Below, one piece after another: positions 25,893 to 35,201 of a stretch of 64,000 nucleotides of DNA. Every line of letters begins with the position of its first letter. Within the stretch, counting starts at the first letter, position 1. Position numbers and translations under genes: made by a program. Where the stretch lies: contig DATENL010000179.1 of the NCBI GenBank assembly GCA_035275105.1, positions 25,663 through 89,662 of the forward strand, written 5' to 3'. The notes below the pieces were generated by a model. It was not told the origin of the DNA. It saw only the letters and a list, made by a program, of their open reading frames with translations, and searched no databases. The stretch is from AC-37 sp035275105. GTDB taxonomy: Bacteria > Actinomycetota > Thermoleophilia > Solirubrobacterales > Thermoleophilaceae.

Positions 25893-27420
25893 CCGAACCT
25901 CCGCCCTCGCGGCCGTCGCCGCGCTCCTCGCGCTGCTCGCCGGCTGCGACTCAGACGATGGGCAGAAGCCGCGCGCCCGCGCGCGCCCCGAGCCGCCGGC
26001 GCCGGTCGAGCTCGCGCCGGAGAAGCGGCCCGCCGACCCGCGGCCGAACATCGTGTTCGTGCTCACCGACGACCTGTCGTGGAACCTCGTCGAGCACATG
26101 CCGAACGTGAAGCGGCTCCAGCGACGGGGCGTCACGTTCAGCCACTACTTCGTCACCGACTCGCTCTGCTGCCCCTCGCGCGCCTCGATCCTCACCGGGC
26201 GGCTCCCGCACAACACGAAGATCTTCACGAACACTCCCCCCGACGGCGGCTTCCGCAAGTTCCGCCGCCGCGGCGAGGAGCGCTTCACGTTCGCGACCGC
26301 CCTCCGGCGCGCCGGCTACGCCACGGCGATGATGGGCAAGTACATGAACGGCTACATGCCGCTCCTCCAGCGGCGCATGGGCTTCGACCCCTACGTGCCG
26401 CCCGGTTGGAGCGAGTGGGACGTGGCCGGCAACGGCTACCGGGAGTACGACTACGCGCTGAACGAGAACGGCACGATCGTGCAGTACGGACACGAGCCGG
26501 AGGACTACATGACAGACGTCCTGGCGGAGAAGGGGGTCGACTTCATCGGGGAGGAGGCGCGGGCCGGGAGGCCGTTCCTGCTCGAGCTGTCGACCTTCGC
26601 TCCGCACGCGCCGTTCACGCCCGCCCCGCGCGACCGCGGCCGGTTCAACCACCTGAGGGCGCCGCGAACGCCTGCCTTCAACCGCAGGAACGTGCTCCCG
26701 CCCACCTGGCTCGACGTCCGGCGCAAGGTGCCGCCGCTTGGAATCGAGCTGGTGGACCGGGCATTCCGAAAGCGGGTGCGCTCGGTTCAGGCGGTGGACC
26801 GGATGCTCGGGCGCGTCCAGGACGCGCTGAAGGACGCCGGCGTCGCGCGCAAGACCTACGTGATCTTCAGCTCCGACAACGGCTTCCACCTGGGCGACCA
26901 CCGGCTCCTCCCCGGCAAGCTGACGGCCTTCGACAGCGACATCCGGGTGCCGCTCGTGGTGGCCGGCCCCGACGTGCCGAAGGGGCGCACGGTCAAGAAG
27001 CTCGCGGCGAACATCGACCTCGCGCCGACCTTCGCCGGCCTGGCGCGGACACGCATGACCGGGCCCGTGGACGGTCGCAGCCTGGCGCGGCTCTTCCACG
27101 GCAACGCGCCGGGGCGCTGGCGCCGCGGAGTGCTGATCGAGCACGTCGGGCCGGTGAACGGGCGCGACGACCCCGATGCCCCGCGCGCCGGCGTGGCCAA
27201 CCCGCCGAGCTACGAGGCGGTGCGCACCGCCGGCGAGCTCTACGTCGAGTACGAGACGGGCGAGGCGGAGTACTACGACCTGAGGCGCGACCCGTTCCAG
27301 CTCGACAACCGCATCGACCTCGTGCCCGAGCACAGGATCATCCGCCTGCACTCGATCCTGCGGCGCCTCGCGAGGTGCCGCCGCGGACACGAGTGCTCGG
27401 CCTCGGCGAGGCGCGGATGA
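25885..27420 (+). CDS. Lipoprotein sulfatase
   Basis: A 511-residue exported sulfatase with lipobox LLAGC. N-terminal metal site NIVFVLTDDLSW, the formylglycine motif CCPSR in LCCPSRASILTGR, KYMNGY, and a late SSDNGFHLGDHRLL all fit type I sulfatases. It would hydrolyse sulfate esters at the cell surface; the substrate is unknown. Its GTG start lies within a hairpin. It is followed by two arylsulfotransferase-fold genes, forming a sulfate-ester group. Confidence 0.9.
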   Translation: MRNRTSALAAVAALLALLAGCDSDDGQKPRARARPEPPAPVELAPEKRPADPRPNIVFVLTDDLSWNLVEHMPNVKRLQRRGVTFSHYFVTDSLCCPSRASILTGRLPHNTKIFTNTPPDGGFRKFRRRGEERFTFATALRRAGYATAMMGKYMNGYMPLLQRRMGFDPYVPPGWSEWDVAGNGYREYDYALNENGTIVQYGHEPEDYMTDVLAEKGVDFIGEEARAGRPFLLELSTFAPHAPFTPAPRDRGRFNHLRAPRTPAFNRRNVLPPTWLDVRRKVPPLGIELVDRAFRKRVRSVQAVDRMLGRVQDALKDAGVARKTYVIFSSDNGFHLGDHRLLPGKLTAFDSDIRVPLVVAGPDVPKGRTVKKLAANIDLAPTFAGLARTRMTGPVDGRSLARLFHGNAPGRWRRGVLIEHVGPVNGRDDPDAPRAGVANPPSYEAVRTAGELYVEYETGEAEYYDLRRDPFQLDNRIDLVPEHRIIRLHSILRRLARCRRGHECSASARRG

Positions 27421-27493
27421 GCGCGCCAGGCTCCGAGCCACCGAACCTTTCGGACACCCGCCCGTGTTAGATACCCCCGTCTTGCGGGGTCGC

Positions 27494-29236
27494 GTGTCGC
27501 CACGGCTCACATCCCTCCTCGCCGCGGCGGCCCTCGTCGCGGCCGTCACGTCGTTCTCGGGGCCGAGCCAGGCCGCCCACCCGCCGGTCGCGGTCTTCCC
27601 GGCCGCGGACACGCTGGTCGCGTCGCCCGACTCGCAGATCAGCTTCCGCGGCGCCACCCCCGCCGAGCTGACGGGCATCAAGGTGCGCGGCTCCGTGTCC
27701 GGCACCCACGGCGGCACGCTCAGGCCGCACTCGGACGGGCAGGGCGCGAGCTTCGTCCCCGAGAAGGGCTTCAAGCGGGGCGAGCACGTGCGCGTCTACG
27801 CCGACCTCCCGCTCGTCGGCCAGGCCCACGGCTACGTGCGCTTCAGGATCTCCCGCCCGCCGGGCAAGTGGACGCTGGGCGCGGGCCGCGAGCCGGGCGG
27901 CAGCGCCGAGGGCGAGCAGCACTTCGAGACCCTCCCCGACCTGCGGCCGCCGTCGATCGTCGTGAACAAGCGCGAGCAGCGCGCCCGCGGCCTGGGCAAC
28001 CTCTTCGTGGCATCGAAGGCCGGCCCCGGCCAGGACGGTCCGATGATCGCCGACGAGCGCGGCCGGCTGATCTGGTTCCACAAGAACCCGAAGCGCAGGA
28101 GCGCGTTCGACTTCCGCACGCAGACGTATCGCGGCAAGCCGGTCCTCACCTGGTGGCAGGGCCGCGCGCGGCCCGGGCAGGGCAAGGGCGAGAACCTGAT
28201 CTACGACAGCTCGTACAGGAAGATCGCCACGGTCCGCGCCGGGAACGGCTACGCCGCCGACCTCCACGAGTTCGAGATCTCGCCGAACGACACCGCACTG
28301 GTGCTCGTCTACGAGCCCGTCACCTTCGGCGGCACGACCGCGATGGACACGATCGTGCAGGAGATCGACATCCCCACCGGGCTCGTCATGTACGAGTTCC
28401 ACGCCCTCGGGAACATCAGCTCGAAGGAGTCCCACGGGCCGCACGACAAGGGCCACCCCTACGACGTGGCCCACCTGAACTCGATCCAGATGACGCCCGA
28501 CGGCAACCTGCTGGTCTCGGCCCGCCACACGAACACCGTCTACAAGCTCAGCCGGCGCACGGCCAGGATCCTGTGGCGCCTCGGCGGCAAGCGCAGCGAC
28601 TTCAAGATGGTGGGCAACTCGGACTTCATCTCCCAGCACCACGCGCGGCTCCAGCCCGACGGCTCGATCACGCTGTTCGACAACGGCGGTCCGCCCGACC
28701 CCGGTCGCGAGAGCCGGGCGCTGTGGCTGAACGTGGACGAGCAGAAGCGCCGCGTGAGCGTGAGGAAGGCGTACAAGTACCGGCGCTCGCTCAAGGCCTT
28801 CAGCGCCGGCAGCACGCAGGTGCTCCCGAACGGCGACGTCTTCGTCGGCTGGGGCGGGAGCGTGCCGTACTTCGCCCAGTACACGGCCAAGGGCAGCGCC
28901 GTCTACGACGCCCACTTCAAGCCGAAGGGCGACGAGACCTACAGGGCGTACCGGTTCCCGTGGCACGGCCAGCCAGTCCACGCTCCCGACGTCGCCGCCA
29001 GGGCCGCCGACGGGAAGACGGACGTGTTCGCGAGCTGGAACGGCGCGACCGAGGTCGCGCGCTGGCAGGTACGCGCGGGGAGCTCGAAGAGCACGCTGGC
29101 ACCGGTCGCGACGGTCGCCCGCGACGGCTTCGAGACGAAGGCCACGATCGGCGGGACGCCCGCCTTCGTGCAGGTCCGGGCCCTCGACGCGTCGGGAACC
29201 CCACTGGGCACCTCACGCGCCGTGAAGCCCGAATAG
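27494..29236 (+). CDS. Exported arylsulfotransferase-family protein (1)
   Basis: GTG 27494 is preferred over GTG 27464 because it starts directly at a signal peptide (MSPRLTSLLAAA...) with GGGG upstream. The 580-residue product has an N-terminal Ig-like part and a beta-propeller typical of the Arylsulfotran_2 family (DLHEFEISPND, AHLNSIQMTPDGNLLVSAR, LWRLGGKRSDF, SQHHARLQPDGSITLFDNG). Conserved His residues lie in these blocks. It is a tandem paralogue of the next gene. Confidence 0.88.
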   Translation: MSPRLTSLLAAAALVAAVTSFSGPSQAAHPPVAVFPAADTLVASPDSQISFRGATPAELTGIKVRGSVSGTHGGTLRPHSDGQGASFVPEKGFKRGEHVRVYADLPLVGQAHGYVRFRISRPPGKWTLGAGREPGGSAEGEQHFETLPDLRPPSIVVNKREQRARGLGNLFVASKAGPGQDGPMIADERGRLIWFHKNPKRRSAFDFRTQTYRGKPVLTWWQGRARPGQGKGENLIYDSSYRKIATVRAGNGYAADLHEFEISPNDTALVLVYEPVTFGGTTAMDTIVQEIDIPTGLVMYEFHALGNISSKESHGPHDKGHPYDVAHLNSIQMTPDGNLLVSARHTNTVYKLSRRTARILWRLGGKRSDFKMVGNSDFISQHHARLQPDGSITLFDNGGPPDPGRESRALWLNVDEQKRRVSVRKAYKYRRSLKAFSAGSTQVLPNGDVFVGWGGSVPYFAQYTAKGSAVYDAHFKPKGDETYRAYRFPWHGQPVHAPDVAARAADGKTDVFASWNGATEVARWQVRAGSSKSTLAPVATVARDGFETKATIGGTPAFVQVRALDASGTPLGTSRAVKPE

Positions 29237-29243
29237 AGATCGC

Positions 29244-29249
29244 TACCCT
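29244..29249 (+). promoter_or_regulatory. -10 element (leaderless) of second arylsulfotransferase
   Basis: TACCCT lies 13 nt before the ATG at 29263 with no ribosome site between. Confidence 0.4.
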
Positions 29250-29262
29250 CCCCCGCTTCGCG

Positions 29263-31035
29263 ATGTCCGCCCGACTGCAAACCTGGCTGATCGCAGCCGC
29301 CGCGTTCGCCACGATCGTGGCCGTCGGCTGCGGCTCCTCGGCCGCCGGCGACGACGGGATCGCCACCTTCCCGATGGCCGGCACCCCCACGGCGTCCCCG
29401 AAGACGACGGTCAGCTTCCGCGGCGACGCCCCGGCCAAGATCACCGGGATCGTCGTGAAGGGCTCGAGGAGCGGTCGCCACGGCGGCACGCTCAAGCCGC
29501 ACCCCGACGGGAACGGCGTCAGCTTCGTCTCGAAGAAGGACTTCCGGCCCGGCGAGACCGTCACCGTCGACGCGAAGCAGAAGCTCGTCCGGGAGAAGGA
29601 CGGCGTCGTGAAGTTCAAGATCGCCGAGAAGGCGCCCGTCGGCGTGCCCACCGAGATCCGCGCCGACCCCGCCGGCCACCCCGACGGCGAGCAGCGCTTC
29701 AAGTCGAGCAGCCTCCGGCCGCTCACGCTGAAGATCAACAAGCGCACGTCCAAGGCCGCCCCCGGGAGCATCTTCGTCGCCCCCAAGGCCGGCGCCGGGC
29801 AGGACGGGCCGATCATCACCGACGCCACGGGCCAGGTCATCTGGTCCAAGCGCGTCCCCAAGTTCAACAGCGCCTTCGACTTCCGCGTCCAGCAGTACGC
29901 GGGCGCGCCGCACCTCACCTGGTGGCAGGGCCAGGTCTTCCACGGCCAGGGCCGCGGCAAGGGCTACATCTACGACAACGCCTACCGGCGCGCCGCGGTG
30001 GTCGAGGCCGGCAACGGCTACAAGGCCGACTTCCACGAGTTCCAGCTCAGCCGCGACGGCAAGACCGCGTTCCTCCTGATCTACGAGCCGGTCAAGTACG
30101 ACCTGAGCAGCATCGGCGGGTCCAAGAACGGCTCGGTGCTCGACGGCATCGTGCAGGAGGTCGACATCAAGACCGGCATCGTGCTCTTCGAGTGGCACAC
30201 GATGGGCAGCGTGAGCGTCAAGGAGACCTACGCGAAGATCCCGAAGGACGCGCCGCTCGACGTGAGCCACGTGAACTCCGTCCACGAGGAGAAGGACGGC
30301 AACCTCCTGGTCTCGGCGCGCGACATGCACGCCGCGCTCGAGCTCGACCGCCGCAACGGCAAGGTGCTCTGGAAGCTCGGCGGCAAGGACAGCGACTACA
30401 AGCTCTCGAACGGCGCGAAGTTCGTCTCGCAGCACGACATCCGCCGCGACAACGCCGGCCGCGTGACGGTCTTCGACAACGGCTCGCCGCCTTCGACCGG
30501 CCGCACGGCGCGCGGCATCGCCCTGAACGTGAACGAGGACGACAACAAGGTCACGCTCAAGCGCGCGTTCCGGCGCAAGCCGGAGTTCGAGAGCCCGAGC
30601 CAGGGCAACGTCCAGCCGCTGCCGAACGGCAACTACATGATCGGCTGGGGCGGCGACGTGCCGTTCTTCACCGAGTTCACCCCGAGCGGCGACGTCGCGC
30701 TCGACGGCAACTTCGTGCCGGAGACGGTCGACACCTACCGCACCTGGCACATGCCCTGGACCGCCCAGCCGTCCAAGGGGCCGGACGTCGTCGCGGAGGC
30801 CAGCGGCGGCGAGACCGACATCTTCGTGAGCTGGAACGGCGCCACCGAGGTCGCGCGCTGGCGCGTGAAGAGCGGCCCGACGCCGGACGCGCTCCTGCCC
30901 GGCAAGACGTTCGTCAAGAAGGGCTTCGAGACAAAGACGACGATCTCCGGCGTGCCGACCTACCTCGCCGTCGAGGCGCTCGACGCCGACGGCAAGGTGC
31001 TCGACACCTCGAAGCCGGTCCAGCCCCAGGGCTAG
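29263..31035 (+). CDS. Arylsulfotransferase-family lipoprotein (2)
   Basis: A 590-residue tandem paralogue of the previous gene with lipobox AVGC. It has the same order of Ig-like domain and propeller (DFHEFQLSRDGK, VNSVHEEKDGNLLVSARD, LWKLGGKDSDYKL, SQHDIRRDNAGRVTVFDNG). The shared motifs are conserved enough to suggest duplication and the same reaction type. One copy is secreted and one lipid-anchored. An overlapping open frame that starts earlier (27868) is a shadow of the first copy. Confidence 0.9.
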   Translation: MSARLQTWLIAAAAFATIVAVGCGSSAAGDDGIATFPMAGTPTASPKTTVSFRGDAPAKITGIVVKGSRSGRHGGTLKPHPDGNGVSFVSKKDFRPGETVTVDAKQKLVREKDGVVKFKIAEKAPVGVPTEIRADPAGHPDGEQRFKSSSLRPLTLKINKRTSKAAPGSIFVAPKAGAGQDGPIITDATGQVIWSKRVPKFNSAFDFRVQQYAGAPHLTWWQGQVFHGQGRGKGYIYDNAYRRAAVVEAGNGYKADFHEFQLSRDGKTAFLLIYEPVKYDLSSIGGSKNGSVLDGIVQEVDIKTGIVLFEWHTMGSVSVKETYAKIPKDAPLDVSHVNSVHEEKDGNLLVSARDMHAALELDRRNGKVLWKLGGKDSDYKLSNGAKFVSQHDIRRDNAGRVTVFDNGSPPSTGRTARGIALNVNEDDNKVTLKRAFRRKPEFESPSQGNVQPLPNGNYMIGWGGDVPFFTEFTPSGDVALDGNFVPETVDTYRTWHMPWTAQPSKGPDVVAEASGGETDIFVSWNGATEVARWRVKSGPTPDALLPGKTFVKKGFETKTTISGVPTYLAVEALDADGKVLDTSKPVQPQG

Positions 31036-31056
31036 GCCGCGCCGGCCAGCGCCTCG

Positions 31057-31062
31057 TACGCT
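31057..31062 (+). promoter_or_regulatory. -10 element (leaderless) of PAP2 gene
   Basis: TACGCT is followed 7 nt later by the ATG at 31070. Confidence 0.45.
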
Positions 31063-31069
31063 GGCCTGG

Positions 31070-31900
31070 ATGTCCACCGCGAGGCGGCTCACGATCCTGA
31101 GCGTGCTTGCAGTGCTCGCGTGCGCCCTCGTGTACGTCGTGGCGCTCGGGACGGCCTGGGGAGTGGACGTCGACGCGCGCGCCCTGCCGCGGGGCACGAG
31201 CGGCGAGGCCTGGGCTCGCGCCCACGCGGCGCTCCGGCGAGCTGTCGACACGGTCCACGTGGCGACGCTCGCGCTCGCCGCCGCGACCGCGGCGTTCGTG
31301 GCCCTGAGGCGGCGGCGCAGCGACCTGGCCTTCGTGGCGATCGCGACGGTGGCGGGGGCGAGCGCCACGACCCAGGTGCTCAAGCCGATGCTCGCCCGCG
31401 GCAACCCGCTCGGCGGCGAGTCCGCGCGCTGGCTCGACGACGCGTTCCCGAGCGGCCACGCCACCGCGGCGATGTCGATCGCGCTGGTGGCGGTGATCGT
31501 GGCACCGCGCGCGTGGCGGCCGTTCATCGCGCTAGCCGCGTCGGTCTACGCGGCGTCGGTGGGCGTCGGCCTGGTCGTCCTCCTCGCCCACTACCCGAGC
31601 GACGTGGTCGGCGGCTACCTCGTGGCCGGCGCCTGGGCGACCGCCATGTCGGCGATCGCGCTGGCGCGCAGCGAGCACGGGGCGCCGGCGCGGCCGGTGC
31701 CGCTACCGACGCCCGGGCTGCTGGTGGCGCTGCTGCTCCTGGCGGCGACCCTCGGCGGCCTGCTGCTGGTGCCGGCCTCGCACCTGGGCCGCGGGATCTT
31801 CGCGGTGTCGGCCGTCGTCATCGCGGGCATCGCGCTGGCGATGCCGGTCGCTCTCACCGTCGTGCTGGGCCGCGAGCGCCGCCCGACAATCCGCGGCTAG
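31070..31900 (+). CDS. PAP2-family membrane phosphatase, degenerate active site
   Basis: A 276-residue protein with several hydrophobic helices. FPSGHATAAM and HYPSDVVGGY are the second and third PAP2 motifs, but the Arg that precedes the motif-3 His by six residues in active enzymes is Leu here, and the first motif reads KPMLARGNP instead of ending RP. Activity on lipid phosphates is therefore doubtful. Its stop shares the bases CTAG with the convergent MFS gene. Confidence 0.75.
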   Translation: MSTARRLTILSVLAVLACALVYVVALGTAWGVDVDARALPRGTSGEAWARAHAALRRAVDTVHVATLALAAATAAFVALRRRRSDLAFVAIATVAGASATTQVLKPMLARGNPLGGESARWLDDAFPSGHATAAMSIALVAVIVAPRAWRPFIALAASVYAASVGVGLVVLLAHYPSDVVGGYLVAGAWATAMSAIALARSEHGAPARPVPLPTPGLLVALLLLAATLGGLLLVPASHLGRGIFAVSAVVIAGIALAMPVALTVVLGRERRPTIRG

Positions 31901-33324
31901 GCCGCGGCGGGGGCGACCTCGACGGCGCCACCACCACTCGCCAGCGTGTCCGCCGCCCGCACGCGCCGCAGCAGGTGCGTGGCCACGATCGCCCCGATCG
32001 CCGCGAGAGCGGCGCCGACGGCCAGCGCGGACTGGAGGCCGTCCACGTAGGCCGCCGGGTCCTGGCCGAGCGCCGCCTTCGCCGGGATCAATGCGCCGAG
32101 CCCGGCGATCCCGACGGCGATGCCGGCCTGGCGGAACGTGTCGTTCACGCCCGCGGCCAGGCCGCTCTGCTCGTCCGGCAGGCTGTTCAGCGCCACGCCG
32201 CTGACGGCGGGGTTGAACAGGCCCGTGCCGACGCTCGCCATCAGCATGCCGGGGAGCGTCACCGTCCACGAGCTGTCGGTGCCGACCATGAAGGACATCA
32301 GCAGCATCCCGGCCGACACGAGCACGAGCCCGCCGCCGATCAGCGCCGCCGGGCGGACGCGCTCGAGCAGCTGCGCGCTCGCCCCGGACACGAAGAACAT
32401 CACGACCGTGCCCGGCAGGTACGCGAGCCCGGCGTCCACGGCGGACATCCCCAGGACGTTCTGGAGGTAGAGCGTCGCGTAGAGGTAGACGGCGAAGAAC
32501 GACCCGGAGATCGCGAACGCTGCGACCTGGGCGCCCGTGAAGGCGCGGATGCGGAAGTGGCCGAGCGGCAGCATCGGCTCGCGCACCCTGCGCTCGATCA
32601 CCACGAACAGCGCGAGCAGTGCGACCGCGCCGGCCAGCTCGGCCACGATCGGCGTGCTCGTCCAGCCGTCCCCGTTGCCGCGCAGGAGGCCGAGCACGAG
32701 CAGGAACAGGCCGCCGCCGAGCACGATCTGGCCGAGCCAGTCGATCGAGCGGGCGTTCGGGTCGCGCGACTCCTCGACGCCGTGGAACGTGGCCGCGAGC
32801 GCGATCAGGCCGATCGGGATGTTGACCAGGAAGATCCAGCGCCAGTCGAGGCCGCTGGTGAGGGCGCCGCCGACCAGCGGGCCGACGGCGAACGACGCGC
32901 CGATGGTCGCGCCGTAGACGGCCAGGGCGCCCGCCCGCTCCCGCGGCCGCGGGAACGCGTGCGCCAGGAGCGCGAGCGAGACCGCGAACATGATCGCGCC
33001 GCCGATGCCCTGGACCGCGCGGGCGGTGTTGAGCACCGCGATGCTGTCGGCGAGCGCCGAGGCGAGCGACGCGACGGTGAAGATCCCGAGCCCGATCGCG
33101 AACAGCCGCCGGCGGCCGAGGCGGTCCGCCAGCGAGCCCGCGGTCAGGACGACCGATGCGAGCGCGAGCGTGTACGCGTCGACGACCCACTGGACGCCGC
33201 TCAGATCCGCGTCCAGGTCGCGCGCGATGCTCGGGATCGCGGTGTTGACGACGGCGATGTCGAGCATGAGCATCGCGGTCGCGATCGATACGACGGCCAG
33301 TGTTATGCGTTGGGAGGTCTTCAT
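31897..33324 (-). CDS. MFS drug exporter, EmrB/QacA (DHA2) type
   Basis: The ATG at 33324 gives 475 residues; an upstream extension is in frame but its start at 33441 lies beyond a divergent gene. About 14 hydrophobic helices are visible. MLDIAVVNTAIPSI and GSLADRLGRRRLFAIG are the DHA2 motifs. It probably exports lipophilic or cationic drugs by proton antiport. Confidence 0.88.
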   Translation of the reverse strand: MKTSQRITLAVVSIATAMLMLDIAVVNTAIPSIARDLDADLSGVQWVVDAYTLALASVVLTAGSLADRLGRRRLFAIGLGIFTVASLASALADSIAVLNTARAVQGIGGAIMFAVSLALLAHAFPRPRERAGALAVYGATIGASFAVGPLVGGALTSGLDWRWIFLVNIPIGLIALAATFHGVEESRDPNARSIDWLGQIVLGGGLFLLVLGLLRGNGDGWTSTPIVAELAGAVALLALFVVIERRVREPMLPLGHFRIRAFTGAQVAAFAISGSFFAVYLYATLYLQNVLGMSAVDAGLAYLPGTVVMFFVSGASAQLLERVRPAALIGGGLVLVSAGMLLMSFMVGTDSSWTVTLPGMLMASVGTGLFNPAVSGVALNSLPDEQSGLAAGVNDTFRQAGIAVGIAGLGALIPAKAALGQDPAAYVDGLQSALAVGAALAAIGAIVATHLLRRVRAADTLASGGGAVEVAPAAA

Positions 33325-33418
33325 GGCCTCAGCATCGCTCCGCCGGGACCGCCTTCCAATACGGGCATCAGGCCTCGGCCGGGTGTGGGGAACCGCACCC
33401 GCGGGTAGAGACGCCTCC

Positions 33419-33568
33419 ATGACCGAACGGACCGATGACACACAACGCGCCCCCTCCGAGCCCGCCGAGGACCCGAAGGTCCACCCCCAGCCGCCGTCGA
33501 ACCCGGACGTAGACCAGGAGGACGTCGAGCAGGGCGAGGAGCAGCTCGAGAAGATCTCGGGGAACTGA
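33419..33568 (+). CDS. Small acidic, disordered protein (49 residues)
   Basis: An ATG at 33419 starts a 49-residue protein rich in Pro, Glu and Asp (PEDPKVHPQPPSNPDVDQED in outline) without cysteines or hydrophobic segments. It has a clear GTAGAG hexamer upstream and a terminator after it, which favours a real gene. Function is unknown. Confidence 0.5.
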   Translation: MTERTDDTQRAPSEPAEDPKVHPQPPSNPDVDQEDVEQGEEQLEKISGN

Positions 33569-33590
33569 ACGGGGGGCCAGGCCCCCGTTC
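33567..33590. terminator. Palindromic bidirectional terminator, copy 2
   Basis: GAACGGGGG and CCCCCGTTC pair around a GGCCAGGCC core (one extra G on the left arm). It sits between two convergent stops (33568 and 33593), so it may end both transcripts. Confidence 0.6.
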
Positions 33591-33592
33591 GA

Positions 33593-34390
33593 CTAGGCCG
33601 CGGCGCGCAGCGACCGCAGCGGCGGCCGCTCCAGCACCGCGGGCGCCTCGGTGAGGCGGCCCTCGCGCGCCAGCCTGGTCGCGAGCGCGGCGGCGACGTC
33701 GCTCGCCATCGCCCCGAGCGCCGACAGCGGCTGGTGCCGGTTCCGGCGCACGTCGAGGTCGACCTGGGCCATCGCGTCGATGCCCACCTCGCGGTAGACG
33801 TCGATCAGCTGCGCGATCTCGATGCCGTATCCCGTGGCCCACGGGATCGACTCGAGCAGCGAGCGGCGGGCGGCGATCTCACCTGCCAGCGGCTGCCGGC
33901 ATTCGGCGAGCTCGGGGTAGAACAGCCTGAGGAGGGGTCGCGCCGTGAGCTCCGTCACGCGACCGCCTCCCTCGGGCTGATCCCCGAAGGGGCGGCGGTA
34001 GAAGCCCTTCACGTACCGCAGGGACGGGTCGGCGAACAGCGGCCCGACGAGACCGTGCACGAAGTGAGGCCCGAAGTCCAGCGAATCGCCGTCGACGAAG
34101 CAGACGATCTCGTTGCGCAGCACGGTCAGGGACCTCCACATGGCGTCCCCCTTGCCGCGCAGCTCACCGAACTCGGGCAGCAGCTCCGACTGGTCGTACA
34201 CCTCGGCGCCGGCGCCGGCGGCGATCGCGGCGCTTCCGTCGGACGACGACGCGTCGACGACCACCACCTGGTCCACCGAGTCGAGCAGCGACTCGACGAT
34301 TCCGCCGATCGTCCCGGCCTCCTCGCGCACGGGGATGCAGACCGACACCGCCCGCGCGGCCCCGAACTGCGAGTGGTGGTAGCTCCTCAA
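33593..34390 (-). CDS. gpgS: Glucosyl-3-phosphoglycerate synthase
   Basis: A 265-residue GT-A glycosyltransferase (GT81). VSVCIPVREEAGTIG binds the nucleotide, VDGDS is the metal-binding DxD, and QPLAGEIAARRSLLESIPWA plus TGYGIEI are GpgS hallmarks. It joins glucose from NDP-glucose to 3-phosphoglycerate, towards glucosylglycerate or polymethylated glucose lipopolysaccharides. A TTG start overlaps the upstream gene stop by 4 nt. The phosphatase GpgP is not seen here. Confidence 0.9.
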   Translation of the reverse strand: MRSYHHSQFGAARAVSVCIPVREEAGTIGGIVESLLDSVDQVVVVDASSSDGSAAIAAGAGAEVYDQSELLPEFGELRGKGDAMWRSLTVLRNEIVCFVDGDSLDFGPHFVHGLVGPLFADPSLRYVKGFYRRPFGDQPEGGGRVTELTARPLLRLFYPELAECRQPLAGEIAARRSLLESIPWATGYGIEIAQLIDVYREVGIDAMAQVDLDVRRNRHQPLSALGAMASDVAAALATRLAREGRLTEAPAVLERPPLRSLRAAA

Positions 34391-34797
34391 CCCTCGACGA
34401 CCAGATGCCTGACCGGGGCCTCGAAGCGCTCCTTCGCCTCCTCCACGAGCCCGTCCTCGAGCCAGTTCTGGCTGCCGCCGGGATGAGTGAAGAGCACGAT
34501 CTCGTCGGCCTCGAAGGTCTGGAGAGCGTCCTGGATGGCGAGCAGCGGGTCGGACTCGCCGGTGTCCCCGGCGGCGTCGACCCCCTCCTCGTCCAGCCGC
34601 TCCACGGTCTCCTCCTGCACCTGCTCGGCGCGGTCGATCGCCGGGTCGGGATCGGCGAGGAGGAAGCGCCGCTTCGACTGGAGCGCCGGCGCGACGACCA
34701 GGACCTCGGCGTCCTGGGCGTCCTCTTCGCCGACCGCGCTCCTGAGCGCGTCGGCCGACACCGGCTCCGAGACCACGGCGAGGATCTTCTTGCCCAT
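34387..34797 (-). CDS. Small universal-stress-protein-like protein
   Basis: A 136-residue alpha/beta protein (KKILAVVSEP, DAEVLVVAPAL, ADEIVLFTHPGGSQNWLEDG, VRHLVVEG) resembling UspA-fold nucleotide-binding proteins. It is translationally coupled to gpgS. A regulatory role is inferred from the fold only. Confidence 0.65.
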   Translation of the reverse strand: MGKKILAVVSEPVSADALRSAVGEEDAQDAEVLVVAPALQSKRRFLLADPDPAIDRAEQVQEETVERLDEEGVDAAGDTGESDPLLAIQDALQTFEADEIVLFTHPGGSQNWLEDGLVEEAKERFEAPVRHLVVEG

Positions 34798-34804
34798 GGC
34801 GGCC

Positions 34805-35182
34805 TTATACCCGATCCAGCGCGCGCCGAGCCAGGGTGACGGCGAAGAACAGCTGGAGGGCCGCGAACCCCAGCTCCAGCGCGCGCTCCGGGAGCTCCTC
34901 GGCCGCCACGGCTCCGATCAGCACCCCGGGCACCGACAGGAGGCCGACCGTGATCCCTTCGCGGAGGCGCACGTTCCCGTAGCCGTACTGGCGCCAGGCG
35001 CCCAGGATCGCGACCGGGATGATCGCGAGCAGCGAGGTCGCCTCCCCGGCGAGCTGCGACAGCCCGAGGAAGAAGACGAGCGCCGGCACGAACAGCACGC
35101 CACCTCCGACCCCGAGGAGCCCACCGGTGACGCCACCCGCGAACCCGACGACCGCGGCCGCGGCGATGCTCCCGGCGTCCAT
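34805..35182 (-). CDS. Half-size TauE/SafE-like membrane protein (B)
   Basis: A 125-residue protein with about four hydrophobic helices and the TauE motif LLGVGGGVLFVPALVFFLGL. Full TauE/SafE exporters have two such repeats in about 250 residues; this is one. It follows a similar half-size gene by 19 nt and probably pairs with it. Confidence 0.8.
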   Translation of the reverse strand: MDAGSIAAAAVVGFAGGVTGGLLGVGGGVLFVPALVFFLGLSQLAGEATSLLAIIPVAILGAWRQYGYGNVRLREGITVGLLSVPGVLIGAVAAEELPERALELGFAALQLFFAVTLARRALDRV

Positions 35183-35201
35183 CAGCTCCCCACCCGCGGT
35201 C

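Noticed and set aside
27868..29262. N-terminal extension of the second arylsulfotransferase over the first gene
   Set aside because: The residues before 29263 are Arg/Pro-rich shadow sequence; a lipoprotein signal peptide begins exactly at ATG 29263.
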